Source of the DNA: DATIUV01 sp049322755
GTDB taxonomy: Bacteria; Pseudomonadota; Gammaproteobacteria; Burkholderiales; UBA6910
Direction of reading: 5' to 3'
Assembly: GCA_049322755.1 (NCBI GenBank)
Contig: JBMOQX010000007.1
Coordinates: forward strand, 99,160 to 163,159
Length of the DNA: 64,000 nt
The position numbers and the translations under genes were made by a program. Below, one piece after another: positions 1 to 8,386 of this stretch. The stretch's first letter is position 1; the number at the start of each line of letters is the position of its first letter. The notes below the pieces were generated by a model that was given only the letters and a program-made list of their open reading frames with translations, did not search any database and was not told the DNA's origin.

Positions 1-179
1 CTTAAAGTTTTGTTGTTAGATGTTTCTAAAATATACGATTTCTTGAAAAAAGTGAACCGTTTAGATCGGGTGTCACCCAGGATTTCCGCCACGAACCGAT
101 GACCGCCTGCAGCCGCTGCCCGTTTGCCCCGGCAAACCGCCATGTCTCTGAATAAAAATCGGAAACGCTAACTTCAGAC

Positions 180-209
180 AAAAAAAGGCCAGCCAATCAG
201 GCTGACCTT
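180..209 (-). terminator. Rho-independent terminator of the lyase/frc operon
   Basis: Read leftwards, a 10-bp stem (AAGGTCAGCC / GGCTGGCCTT, one G-T wobble) with a 5-base loop is followed directly by a run of seven T. It begins about 20 bases after the stop codon of the formyltransferase-like gene, so it closes the three-gene operon. Bases 1-179 are AT-rich in part and hold no gene that I can support. Confidence 0.85.
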
Positions 210-229
210 GCGATTTGGATCCGGAGGGC

Positions 230-1162
230 TCAGGTGCCCAGCTGGGCGCCGACCGTGAGCGCGAGGGCCTTCGCCACATCGATGCCGTTGGCTTTCTTGC
301 CCTCCTCCGATTTTGCACGCAGCACTTCGATCTGCCCGCCCTGGGCCGTCACCCTGAAGCTGCTCTCCGAGATCTCGGAGACTTCTCCGATCTTCCCGGT
401 GACCTCGGCGAAGCGGCGGAATGGCAGCTTGCGTGCATCGAAAATCTGCAGCTTCCTGCCATTCACCGTGGTCCACGCGCCCGGAGCGGGATTCGACGCC
501 CGGATCAGATTGTAGATGTGATCGACGTGGCTATGCCAGTTGATCCTGGCCTCGGCCGAACGGAACCACCCCTCGTAGCTCGCCTGCGACTCGTCCTGGA
601 TGGACTCGGTATGCCGCCCCGCCACCACCAGGTCGGCCGCTTCCAGCATGGCTTTGACCCCGAGCGGAAACAGCTTGTTGAAGTAAACGTCGCCCAGCGT
701 TTCGTCGGCGCCGATTGCGACCTCCTTCTGCAGCACCACGGGCCCCTCGTCGAGCCCGTCGGTGGGCCGAAAAATCGTCAACCCCGTGCGCGCGTCCCCG
801 CGCGCGATCGGCCAGTTGATGGAACTCGGGCCGCGGTACTTCGGCAGCAAAGACGGGTGATACTGGATCGTTCCATGCTTCGGAATGTTGACGAAGTCCT
901 GGGGCGCGAACAGCAGCACGTACGCCATGATGCCGATATCGACGTTGAGCTGCCGCAGCGCATCGTGGGCTTCCCGCTTGCGGTAAGAGGGAAACTGGAA
1001 AACGCTCAAGCCGCGCTCCTGGGCGGCCACCCGCAGCGGGTCCGGCTTCGCGCCTTCTCTTTCCGGCGCCACGAATACCCCGGCGACCGTGTCACCGCGC
1101 TCGAGAAAGGCGTCGAGCACGGATTTTCCGAAATCCTGCTGACCGATGATCGCTATCCGCAT
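230..1162 (-). CDS. 10-formyl-THF hydrolase/formyltransferase-like protein
   Basis: A 310-residue protein with a formyl-transferase N-terminal fold (about 1-190) and C-terminal domain (about 205-305). It resembles the amino-terminal hydrolase domain of 10-formyltetrahydrofolate dehydrogenase more than tRNA formyltransferase: it opens MRIAIIGQQDFG, has HPSLLPKYRG around residues 102-111, and SYEG...ARINW and NPAPGAWT later. The family's catalytic His (H102) and Asp (D138, in DGLDEGP) are present. The position two before the His, Asn in Fmt, is Gln100 here. The likely role is moving the formyl group between folate and formate or another acceptor. It is the last gene of the operon with the CoA-transferase and ThDP enzyme, which ties it to formyl-CoA metabolism rather than to translation initiation. 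The exact reaction is inferred. Confidence 0.8.
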   Translation of the reverse strand: MRIAIIGQQDFGKSVLDAFLERGDTVAGVFVAPEREGAKPDPLRVAAQERGLSVFQFPSYRKREAHDALRQLNVDIGIMAYVLLFAPQDFVNIPKHGTIQYHPSLLPKYRGPSSINWPIARGDARTGLTIFRPTDGLDEGPVVLQKEVAIGADETLGDVYFNKLFPLGVKAMLEAADLVVAGRHTESIQDESQASYEGWFRSAEARINWHSHVDHIYNLIRASNPAPGAWTTVNGRKLQIFDARKLPFRRFAEVTGKIGEVSEISESSFRVTAQGGQIEVLRAKSEEGKKANGIDVAKALALTVGAQLGT

Positions 1163-1239
1163 CGTCGCTGTTCTTCAGTTGGGATGTGGAAACAGGACGG
1201 CGGGCTGCCCGGCGCCCGCCGACGTAATGCAGCGCACCG

Positions 1240-2535
1240 TCAGGCGCGCAGCTCGTGATACTGCTGCACCTTGGGCGGCTCCTTGGTGAAGGCCCCGGCC
1301 TCCTTCAGGGAATGGATATGGTCGTCCTCGTATCCGAGCACGCTGCGCAGGATCTCCTCGGTGTGCTCGCCGAGCGTCGGCGAACGCTCGATCTGGACGG
1401 AGGAATCGGAAAGCTTGATCGGCATGCCGACGTTGTACCAGGTCCCGCGCTGGGGATGATCCAGTTCGACGTACATCTGGCGCAGCTGCACATGCTCGTC
1501 GTTGGCCAGATCCTCGGTGGACATGATGGGGCCGCAGGGAACGTCCAGCTCGTTGAGGATTGCCATGAACTCGCGCTTGGCGAACTGGGAGCCGAACTCG
1601 TTCAGCATCCGCCACATCTCCGCCTGGTTCTTGCGGCGCTCGCCGATGGTCGCGAACCGAGGGTCCTTGTCCAGCTCCGGCTGCCCCACCTCCGGGCCCA
1701 TCCGCTTGGCGAGCGCGTCCCAGACCGCTTCCTGGACGACGACGTAGATGTAATCGTTGGGACCGCCCGGCTTGCACCTCACCGCATTGCCCAGCTGCCC
1801 GCCGCCGGAGTCGTTGCCGGCGCGCGGCGTGTAGGTCATGCCCTTCTCCGTGGGCACCGAGTACTCGGACAGGGGCCCGTTCTTCAGCCGCTGGTGGTCA
1901 CGGAACTTGACCCGGCAGAGATTCATGACCGCATCCATCATGGCGACTTCCACGTACTGCCCCTTGCCGCTGGTGTTGCGCTGGTGCAGCGCCGCCAGGA
2001 TGCCGATGGCCAGGTGCAGTCCGGTGCCCGAGTCGCCGATCTGCGCACCCGTCACCAGCGGCGGGCCGTCGCTGAAGCCGGTGGTGCTCATGGAGCCGCC
2101 CATCGCCTGCGCCACGTTCTCGTAGGCTTTGAAATCGGCGTAGGGTCCGCTGGAGCCGAAGCCCTTGATCGACGCCATCACGATGCGCGGATTGATCCGG
2201 TGCACCTTGTCCCAGGAGAAGCCGAGCCGGTCGAGCACGCCCGGCCCGAAGTTCTCCATCACCACGTCGCATTTCTTGATCAGGTCGGTCACCACCTCCT
2301 TGCCCATCGGGTTCTTGAGGTTGACCGTGATCGAGCGCTTGTTGCAGTTGAGCATCGTGAAGTACAGGCTGTCCGCGTTGGGCACGTCGCGCAACTGGCC
2401 GCGCGTGACGTCGCCGGTAGGCGGCTCCAGCTTGATGACGTCGGCTCCCATCCACGCCAGCAGCTGGGACGACGTGGGACCCGCCTGCACGTGGGTCATG
2501 TCCAGGATCTTGAATCCCGATAGCGCCTTATCCAT
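1240..2535 (-). CDS. frc: Formyl-CoA:oxalate-type CoA-transferase (class III)
   Basis: A 431-residue family III CoA-transferase (CaiB/BaiF/Frc), close to the usual length of about 430 residues. The N-terminal part carries the CoA-binding ADVIKLEPPTGD stretch, and the nucleophilic Asp that forms the aspartyl-CoA thioester is D168 in QIGDSG, equivalent to Asp169 of known Frc proteins. Family members move CoA from formyl-CoA to oxalate, releasing formate; relatives accept other short carboxylates and hydroxyacids. The gene lies 101 bases downstream of the ThDP enzyme gene and 77 bases before the formyltransferase-like gene, all on the same strand. That suggests a cycle in which formyl-CoA made by the ThDP enzyme activates the next substrate. 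The true acceptor acid is not proven by sequence. Confidence 0.88.
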   Translation of the reverse strand: MDKALSGFKILDMTHVQAGPTSSQLLAWMGADVIKLEPPTGDVTRGQLRDVPNADSLYFTMLNCNKRSITVNLKNPMGKEVVTDLIKKCDVVMENFGPGVLDRLGFSWDKVHRINPRIVMASIKGFGSSGPYADFKAYENVAQAMGGSMSTTGFSDGPPLVTGAQIGDSGTGLHLAIGILAALHQRNTSGKGQYVEVAMMDAVMNLCRVKFRDHQRLKNGPLSEYSVPTEKGMTYTPRAGNDSGGGQLGNAVRCKPGGPNDYIYVVVQEAVWDALAKRMGPEVGQPELDKDPRFATIGERRKNQAEMWRMLNEFGSQFAKREFMAILNELDVPCGPIMSTEDLANDEHVQLRQMYVELDHPQRGTWYNVGMPIKLSDSSVQIERSPTLGEHTEEILRSVLGYEDDHIHSLKEAGAFTKEPPKVQQYHELRA

Positions 2536-2636
2536 TCGATTTCACCTCCAGATCTGGGGCTGCGGGCGGGCCGGCGAACCGGCACCTGCGCCCACAGCGA
2601 CGGCGTTTGGTCCGCAGCGCGATTATAGCCGCCGCA

Positions 2637-4343
2637 TCACTTGTACATGGTCTGGTTCATGGTCCCGCTGGAGTACACCTCGCGGTTGATGACCACGTCC
2701 ACCAGCGCCGGCTTGCCCGAATCGCGGGCCTTCTCCAGCGCCGGACGGATGTCCTCGGGCCTGGTGACCCGGACGCCGAATCCGCCCATGGCCTCGGCCA
2801 GCCGGTCGAAGCGCACGTCGCCGACCACGTTGCCGACGTCGCCGCGGCCGGGGTATTTGCGCTCCTGGCCGAAGCGGATCTGGTTCCACGACGAGTTGTT
2901 GCCGATGACACCGACGAAGGGCAGCTTGCGCTGCACCGCCGTGATGAAGTCGAAACCCGTAAGGGTGAACGAGCAGTCGCCGAACAGCACCACCACGTCC
3001 CGCTCCGGCTGCGCCACCTTGGACGCGATCGCGAAGCCGCTGCCGACCCCGAGGGTTCCCAGCGGGCCGGGGTCCATCCAGCCGCCGGGTTTGTGGGGCT
3101 TAACCACCGAGCCCGAGAACGTCACGATGTCCCCGCCGTCGCCGATGTAGACCGTGTCCTCCAGCAGGAACTCGTTGATCTCGTGGCACAGCCTCACCGG
3201 ATGGATGGGCGTCTCGTTGGCCTCGATGATCTTCTTGTTCTTGTCCTTCGCCTTGTCCTCGTCCTCCCGCAGCATCTTGAGGAAGGGATCGTGCTTGCGC
3301 GCCGCGTCCCCTTTGGAGGCGCCGCACATCGCTTCCAGGATCGTGCGGATGTTGCCGACCAGGCCGTAGTCGAAATCGCGGTTGTGACCGACGTTGCGGT
3401 AGTCCATGTCCATGATGACGATCTTCGCATTGGGATTCAGGCGGCGGCCGTAGCCCATGCGGAAGTCCAGCGGAGTCCCCGCCAGAAGGATCACGTCGGC
3501 ATTGTCGAACGCTGTCTTGCGCGAGGGCATGAAGTTGTACGGGTGATTGCGCGGCAGTGTTCCCCGCGCGGCGCCGTTCACGTAGATCGGCATGTTGAAG
3601 TGCCGGGCGAACTTGTCGATGGCGCCGTGGGCGCGGCAGGTGCGCGCCTGGGTGCCGAACAGCGCCACCGGGCGCTCGGCCCTGGCCAGCAGCTCGGCCA
3701 CCTCCGCCACGATGTTGGGATCGCCGATGAACTCGGGCACCGGGCTGCCGCCGGCGCCCTTGACGCGAAAGTTCTTGGGATAGCGGACCTTGGCGGCGTC
3801 GACCTTGCCGTCCATGACGTCGTGCGGCACCTCGAGGAAACCCGGCCCCGGCGCGCCGTTGTACATCTCGCGGAAAGCCATGCCCATCATCTCCGCCAAC
3901 CGGTCGGTGGTCATCACCGTCGAAGCGAACTTGGAGATCGGGGTTATCATTTCCGTGTGCCGCAGCTCCTGCAGCGCGCCCATCTTGTACTGTTTCAGGG
4001 CCCCGTTGCCGCCGATCAGCATCATCGGGCTCTCGGCGCGGAAAGCGTTGGCGACGCCGGTGACGGCGTCCGTCGTGCCCGGGCCTGCGGTGACGATGGC
4101 GCAGCCGAGGCCGGTGATGCGGGCGTAGGCGTCCGCCGCATGGGCCGCAACCTGCTCGTGCCGCACGTCGATGATCTCGATGCCCTCATCGAGGCAGCCG
4201 TTGTAGGTGTCGATGATGTGGCCACCGGAAATCGTGAAGATGTGCCGGATGCCCTCCTGTTTGAGCATCTTGGCGATGATCTGTCCGCCGCTGATCAGTT
4301 TGGTGTCCTGACCGACGGCGACCTGCGTTTCGACGTTTCCCAT
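2637..4343 (-). CDS. ThDP-dependent 2-hydroxyacyl-CoA lyase / oxalyl-CoA decarboxylase family enzyme
   Basis: A 568-residue thiamine-diphosphate enzyme with the three-domain acetolactate-synthase fold: PYR domain to about 180, central domain about 205-340, PP domain about 385-555. The cofactor-activating Glu is E63 in DVRHEQ. The Mg/ThDP motif appears as GDCSFT...GNN, with Cys for the last Gly of the usual GDG. Residues such as GGHIIDTYNGCLDEGIEIID and NNSSWNQIRF look closer to prokaryotic 2-hydroxyacyl-CoA lyases than to Oxalobacter oxalyl-CoA decarboxylase, and MGALQE resembles the HACL family. Both reactions release formyl-CoA, which fits the adjacent frc. It is the first gene of the operon, preceded by a Crp/Fnr-like box. 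Naming it oxc would rest on context alone. Confidence 0.75.
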   Translation of the reverse strand: MGNVETQVAVGQDTKLISGGQIIAKMLKQEGIRHIFTISGGHIIDTYNGCLDEGIEIIDVRHEQVAAHAADAYARITGLGCAIVTAGPGTTDAVTGVANAFRAESPMMLIGGNGALKQYKMGALQELRHTEMITPISKFASTVMTTDRLAEMMGMAFREMYNGAPGPGFLEVPHDVMDGKVDAAKVRYPKNFRVKGAGGSPVPEFIGDPNIVAEVAELLARAERPVALFGTQARTCRAHGAIDKFARHFNMPIYVNGAARGTLPRNHPYNFMPSRKTAFDNADVILLAGTPLDFRMGYGRRLNPNAKIVIMDMDYRNVGHNRDFDYGLVGNIRTILEAMCGASKGDAARKHDPFLKMLREDEDKAKDKNKKIIEANETPIHPVRLCHEINEFLLEDTVYIGDGGDIVTFSGSVVKPHKPGGWMDPGPLGTLGVGSGFAIASKVAQPERDVVVLFGDCSFTLTGFDFITAVQRKLPFVGVIGNNSSWNQIRFGQERKYPGRGDVGNVVGDVRFDRLAEAMGGFGVRVTRPEDIRPALEKARDSGKPALVDVVINREVYSSGTMNQTMYK

Positions 4344-4411
4344 TCATGCCTCCAGCGTTGGGTCGGTTGTGCTCGATGCGACCGGTGAATTACAATGCGA
4401 TTTTCCGTAGA

Positions 4412-4453
4412 AATTTAGGCAGTTGGCGCCGTCCCGGCATTGACCGCGGTCAA
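4412..4453 (-). promoter_or_regulatory. Crp/Fnr-type operator and promoter of the lyase operon
   Basis: TTGACCGCGGTCAA at 4440-4453 is a perfect 14-bp palindrome. On the minus strand a -10 hexamer TAAATT lies at 4417-4412, which would start transcription near 4405 and place the box centre at -41.5, the classical class II position for Fnr-like activators. The site lies between the divergent ThDP-enzyme gene and the Crp/Fnr gene, so it may also affect the regulator's own expression. I found no convincing -10 on the plus strand. Confidence 0.7.
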
Positions 4454-4538
4454 TAATCCGGGTTTTCTCCCGGTCGGCTCGCGCTCCCGCCCCTGACGGC
4501 TCCCGCCGCCCCGCTCCGCGGCCCACTTTTCAACCCTT

Positions 4539-5153
4539 ATGGTCGCCCTGGTCGCCCATCCCGAGTACAAGATCCTTCGCTTGCAGCTTCGCCAGAATCT
4601 GATGCTGCGGAGCATGCCGGCGGAAGCGTGGGACGAGCTTGAGCCCATGCTGGAGATCACCGATTACCCGAAGGGCCGCTCGCTGGAAAATCAGGGCGAC
4701 CTCAGCATGGAGCAGTATTTCATCATCGAAGGCGTGCTCAAGCGCGTGGTGACGAACCGAGAAGGCAAGGAGATGATTCTGCGCTTCGCCGCGGAAAGCG
4801 ACATCGACACCAGCTATGCCGCATGGCGCCTGAAGACGCCGATCCCGTATTCCATCCGCGCGGTGACCCGAGTGCGCGCCGCCAAGCTCTCGATGGAGCA
4901 GTGGGCGCGCTTCATGGACCGCCACGCCAGCGTCAAGGCGGATTTCGAGTTCGAGGTGATGAAGCTGATGAGCGAGGTGATGGCCCACACCATCACCCTG
5001 CACCTGCTGGATGCGCCCGGCCGGGTGCACCGGTTCCTGCGCAAGCACGCCGACCTTGCCGAGCGGCTGCCGAAGAAGGAGCTGGCGTCCTATCTCAACC
5101 TGTCACCCGAGACGCTGAGCCGCCTGAAGCACAAGGGCAAGATCGAGCTCTAG
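4539..5153 (+). CDS. Crp/Fnr-family transcriptional regulator
   Basis: A 204-residue protein with a cyclic-nucleotide-binding-like beta-barrel (about 25-120), a dimerisation helix (about 125-150) and a C-terminal winged helix. The recognition helix reads LSPETLSRLK near the C-terminus; its E-x2-S-R pattern equals the base-contacting residues of Fnr. The protein contains no cysteine, so it cannot bind an Fnr-type iron-sulfur cluster; the effector is unknown. It is divergent from the ThDP-enzyme operon and shares a 195-base intergenic region containing a TTGAC-N4-GTCAA palindrome. The same palindrome occurs upstream of three other operons in the window, making this the obvious candidate for their regulator. 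The start at 4539 gives a length normal for the family. Confidence 0.85.
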   Translation: MVALVAHPEYKILRLQLRQNLMLRSMPAEAWDELEPMLEITDYPKGRSLENQGDLSMEQYFIIEGVLKRVVTNREGKEMILRFAAESDIDTSYAAWRLKTPIPYSIRAVTRVRAAKLSMEQWARFMDRHASVKADFEFEVMKLMSEVMAHTITLHLLDAPGRVHRFLRKHADLAERLPKKELASYLNLSPETLSRLKHKGKIEL

Positions 5154-5211
5154 CAACCCGGCGACGCAGGATCACGCATAACGCGGCCGGCTCCCGCCGC
5201 CGAAGTGGCTG

Positions 5212-6048
5212 TCAAGTGTACTTTTCCGAGGTAAACATGCGCGAGCGGGCCATCACCTTGAGCTGATTGTCCACCGCGCTCACCCCCGGCACCGAAGCGG
5301 TGATCTTCTCCGCAGCCACCCGTTCGCTCTGGTGGAGGACGATTCCGGCCAAACGCACCGTGCCGTTGTCGGCCTCGATGGTGATGTTCACTTCATCCGT
5401 GTCGGGAGAGCTCTTGAGCGTCGCCCGCACCCGCCATTCCAGCGCGATATTGGCGAGCCGCTCCTTCGCCTCCGCGGTCTCCTGGAATTCGGGGCGCTGC
5501 AGCAGCTGCTTGATCTGCTCCACGCACGTTTCCACCGAAAGCCGCTCGGTGTTGAGCACCAAGTCGTAGATCAGCGGATCACCCCAGGTGACGCCGAAAC
5601 GATTATGCATGTTCGCCACGTGCGCGGCGTCGCTGCGCCGCAGTTCCTCGCGCACGACCTCCTCGTCGTCGGTGTCGAGCCGCTCCATGAGAAACCTTAC
5701 CCGGACGTCGAAGGGCGCGCACACGCGAACGCACGGGATGTGGGGCACCTGGCGCAGCAGATAGGTGGCACCCCAGCCGCGGATGACGACGTTGCCCTTG
5801 ACGGCCAGTTCGAAGACCTCTTCGGCCGTGTAGACCGCAAGGCTCTTCTTGTCGGTGGACATGCCCTCGATGAAGCCCGCCTTGCCCTCCATGACGCGGC
5901 GGACCAGGCTTTTCTTGGTGCGCATCTTGTCCGCGACATGATCGACGACTTCGTGCCGCACGAGGGCGAGGCCGAGCTGCTGGGCCAGGAGCGCCGCGAC
6001 GTCCTTGCCTTTAGAGCCCATCTCCTGGTTCATCGCGATGACTGGCAT
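5212..6048 (-). CDS. Cytidylate kinase-like protein with C-terminal BON domain
   Basis: A 278-residue protein. Residues 1 to about 195 match the cytidylate-kinase-like family: a P-loop-like QEMGSKGKD, RGWGATYLL, and an arginine-rich stretch around 120-150. The C-terminal 75 residues form a BON domain (VNITIEADNGTVRLAGIV...VSAVDNQLKV), a module usually found in envelope or osmotic-stress proteins. It lies 69 bases downstream of tctA in the same orientation, so it is probably the last gene of the transporter operon. The substrate is unknown; this kinase group has no settled function. It could act in stress signalling or phosphotransfer linked to substrate uptake, but that is speculation. Confidence 0.75.
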   Translation of the reverse strand: MPVIAMNQEMGSKGKDVAALLAQQLGLALVRHEVVDHVADKMRTKKSLVRRVMEGKAGFIEGMSTDKKSLAVYTAEEVFELAVKGNVVIRGWGATYLLRQVPHIPCVRVCAPFDVRVRFLMERLDTDDEEVVREELRRSDAAHVANMHNRFGVTWGDPLIYDLVLNTERLSVETCVEQIKQLLQRPEFQETAEAKERLANIALEWRVRATLKSSPDTDEVNITIEADNGTVRLAGIVLHQSERVAAEKITASVPGVSAVDNQLKVMARSRMFTSEKYT

Positions 6049-6117
6049 TGATCTTCTCCGTGCTGGTTCGTGAAACGCGGCGCAGGCGCGGCAGCCCTGA
6101 AGAGCGCCTCCGGCGGG

Positions 6118-7650
6118 TCAGCCGGCCGACGCCGGTCCCGCTCCTCCGTCAAGTTTACCCGAACGAATCTTCCTGAGCGCCTTGGAGATCAACGGCCAGA
6201 ACAGCATCACGACCGCCAGCGTGCTGATGCCGCCCACGAGCCAGTTGGACCAGAGGATGCCGAGACTGCCCTCCGACATCAGCATCGATTGCCGGAACGA
6301 ATCCTCGGCCCGATCGCCCAGAACGATCGCCAGCACCAGCGGCGCCAGCGGATAGCCGAGCTTCTTGAAAACATAACCGATCACCCCGAATCCCAGCATG
6401 TACCAGATGTCGATCATGGCGTTGGCGACCGTATAGGCGCCGATGGCACAGATGACGATGATGACGGGAGCGATGACGGCGAACGGTATGCGCAGAATCG
6501 CGGCGAAAAGGGGCACGCAGGTCAGCACAACGATGAGGCCCGCTACGTTGCCAAGATACATGGCGGCGATCAGGCCCCAGACAAAATCAGGCTTCTCGGC
6601 GAAGAGCAGCGGACCGGGCTGCAGGCCCCAGATCAGCAGGCCGCCCAGCAGCACGGCCGCGGTCGGCGAGCCGGGAATACCGAGCGAGAGCATCGGCAGG
6701 AGGGCGCTGGTGCCTGCCGCATGCGCCGCCGTCTCCGGCGCCACGACACCCTCGATCTGCCCGGTGCCGAATTTCTCGCCGTCCCGTGACATCCGCTTCG
6801 CCACGCCGTAGCTCATGAACGAGGCCGGCGTCGCGCCGCCCGGCGTGATGCCGAGCCAGACGCCGATCAGGGATCCGCGGATCGCGGTGGCCCAATACCT
6901 GGGCAGCTTTTTCCAGGTCTCCAGCACGATCTTGAGGTTGATCTTGCCGTGGGCCGCACCGCGAAACTCGAGGCCCTCCTCCATGGTGAGAAGAATCTCG
7001 CCGATGCCGAACAGGCCGATCACCGCCACCAGGAAGTCGAAGCCCTTGAGCAGCTCGGTGATGCCGAAGGTGAGGCGCAGTCCGCCGGTGACGGTGTCGA
7101 TGCCGACGGAGGCCAGGGCAAAACCGATCATCATCGAGGTGATGATCTTGAACGGCGACTCCTTGCCCATGCCGACAAAGGCGCAGAACGTGAGCAGGTA
7201 GACCGAGAAGAACTCGGGCGGTCCGAACTCCAGCGCGAAATCCGCGACCAGCGGGGCGAGGAAGGTGATGATGATGACGGCGATGAAGGCGCCGAAGAAC
7301 GACGACGTGAAGGCCGCCGTGAGGGCCTCACCCGCGCGTCCCTGCTGCGCCATCGGATAACCGTCGAAGGTCGTGGCCACCGACCAGGGCTCGCCGGGAA
7401 TATTGAACAGCACCGAGGTGATCGCGCCGCCGAACAGCGCCCCCCAGTAAATGCAGGAGAGCATGATGATGGCCGACGTGGGATCCATCGAGAACGTCAG
7501 CGGCAGCAGGATGGCGATGCCGTTGGCGCCGCCGAGGCCCGGGAGCACGCCGATGATGACCCCCAGGACGATTCCAATCATCATCAGCACGAAGTTGTGC
7601 GGCGTCAAAACCACCGCAAAACCATTGAACAGCGCCGTCAGTTCTTCCAC
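6118..7650 (-). CDS. tctA: Tripartite tricarboxylate transporter, large membrane subunit
   Basis: A 510-residue, very hydrophobic protein with about 11-12 membrane spans. It shows the TctA signatures GVLPGLGGANGIAILLP near residue 35 and a second, related GITPGGATPASFMSYGVAKR near residue 270, reflecting the internal duplication of the family. It forms the cation-coupled permease of a periplasmic binding-protein-dependent secondary transporter together with TctB and TctC. It is 59 bases downstream of tctB. The likely substrate is a small carboxylate that feeds the CoA-transferase/ThDP enzyme module; specificity cannot be read from this subunit. Confidence 0.93.
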   Translation of the reverse strand: MEELTALFNGFAVVLTPHNFVLMMIGIVLGVIIGVLPGLGGANGIAILLPLTFSMDPTSAIIMLSCIYWGALFGGAITSVLFNIPGEPWSVATTFDGYPMAQQGRAGEALTAAFTSSFFGAFIAVIIITFLAPLVADFALEFGPPEFFSVYLLTFCAFVGMGKESPFKIITSMMIGFALASVGIDTVTGGLRLTFGITELLKGFDFLVAVIGLFGIGEILLTMEEGLEFRGAAHGKINLKIVLETWKKLPRYWATAIRGSLIGVWLGITPGGATPASFMSYGVAKRMSRDGEKFGTGQIEGVVAPETAAHAAGTSALLPMLSLGIPGSPTAAVLLGGLLIWGLQPGPLLFAEKPDFVWGLIAAMYLGNVAGLIVVLTCVPLFAAILRIPFAVIAPVIIVICAIGAYTVANAMIDIWYMLGFGVIGYVFKKLGYPLAPLVLAIVLGDRAEDSFRQSMLMSEGSLGILWSNWLVGGISTLAVVMLFWPLISKALRKIRSGKLDGGAGPASAG

Positions 7651-7709
7651 CTAGGTTCCTCCCCTGGGAACTCCGAATTGCTCCGCCGCGCCGAAAGGAC
7701 CGGCCGCGC

Positions 7710-8219
7710 TCAATAGCCGAACATCGCCTCCACCGGCCCTTTCGGGAGCGGAATGAGAAACTGGACCTCGAACGTCCAGAACAACACCGCCGGCACGCCG
7801 ATGCTGATCAGGATCGTGGACAGAAGCCTGAACTTGCCGAGCCACAACATGAAACCGCCGATGAAGATGGCGGACGCGATGTAAATGCCGATGAATTGGA
7901 CGCCCAGCACGTAGATCATGGAGGGAACCAGCACCTGGAGCACCCGCTTGAACGAGTCCCAGTCGACGAACATCGAGCGGTCGCGCTTCTTGGACAACGT
8001 CGCCTGATACAGGGTGGCCGCGCTGCAGATGAAGATGAGCACGCCGATGCGAAACGGGAAATAACCCGCCTGCGGCCCCACCAGGGGCTCCCAGGACGCG
8101 CCAATGCGATAGGTATCGAACATCACCAGGGCCCCGAGGGCCATCAGGACGGCCGCGGTGACCGCATCGACGGTGCTTACCGAGCAGCTCTTTGAGGACG
8201 ATTGCTCACCGTGTTCCAT
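7710..8219 (-). CDS. tctB: Tripartite tricarboxylate transporter, small membrane subunit
   Basis: A 169-residue protein with four predicted membrane helices, typical for TctB. The chosen start at 8219 is preceded by GGAGG five bases upstream, which is better than the earlier in-frame ATG at 8255. It has the family's loop between helices 1 and 2 with GPQAGYFPFRIG. It sits between tctC and tctA, the normal order, and is required for assembly or function of the permease rather than for binding the substrate. Confidence 0.88.
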   Translation of the reverse strand: MEHGEQSSSKSCSVSTVDAVTAAVLMALGALVMFDTYRIGASWEPLVGPQAGYFPFRIGVLIFICSAATLYQATLSKKRDRSMFVDWDSFKRVLQVLVPSMIYVLGVQFIGIYIASAIFIGGFMLWLGKFRLLSTILISIGVPAVLFWTFEVQFLIPLPKGPVEAMFGY

Positions 8220-8386
8220 GCATGCCTCCGGAATTTCTGGCAACAGAGCCCTCAACGGACCCCGCTGGGCCGCCCGCGTACGACGAATACAGGTGGGGAG
8301 TTCCGGCGGCGGCGCTCTGGGGCGGCCCGCTCCAGGGCCGCCGCCGGAAGTTCACATCGAGGCGGTGGTGCCGGTCGACCGCCCCG

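Noticed and set aside
230..1162. Calling the formyltransferase-like gene fmt (Met-tRNA formyltransferase)
   Set aside because: The residues around the active site and the downstream motifs match the hydrolase domain of 10-formyl-THF dehydrogenase, and the context is CoA/C1 metabolism.
2637..4343. Naming the ThDP enzyme oxc outright
   Set aside because: The motifs seen are closer to prokaryotic 2-hydroxyacyl-CoA lyases; context fits both, so only the family was named.
2607..4388. A 593-codon rightward frame opposite the ThDP enzyme gene
   Set aside because: Antisense shadow; composition dominated by Arg, His, Val and Asp, with no recognisable motif.
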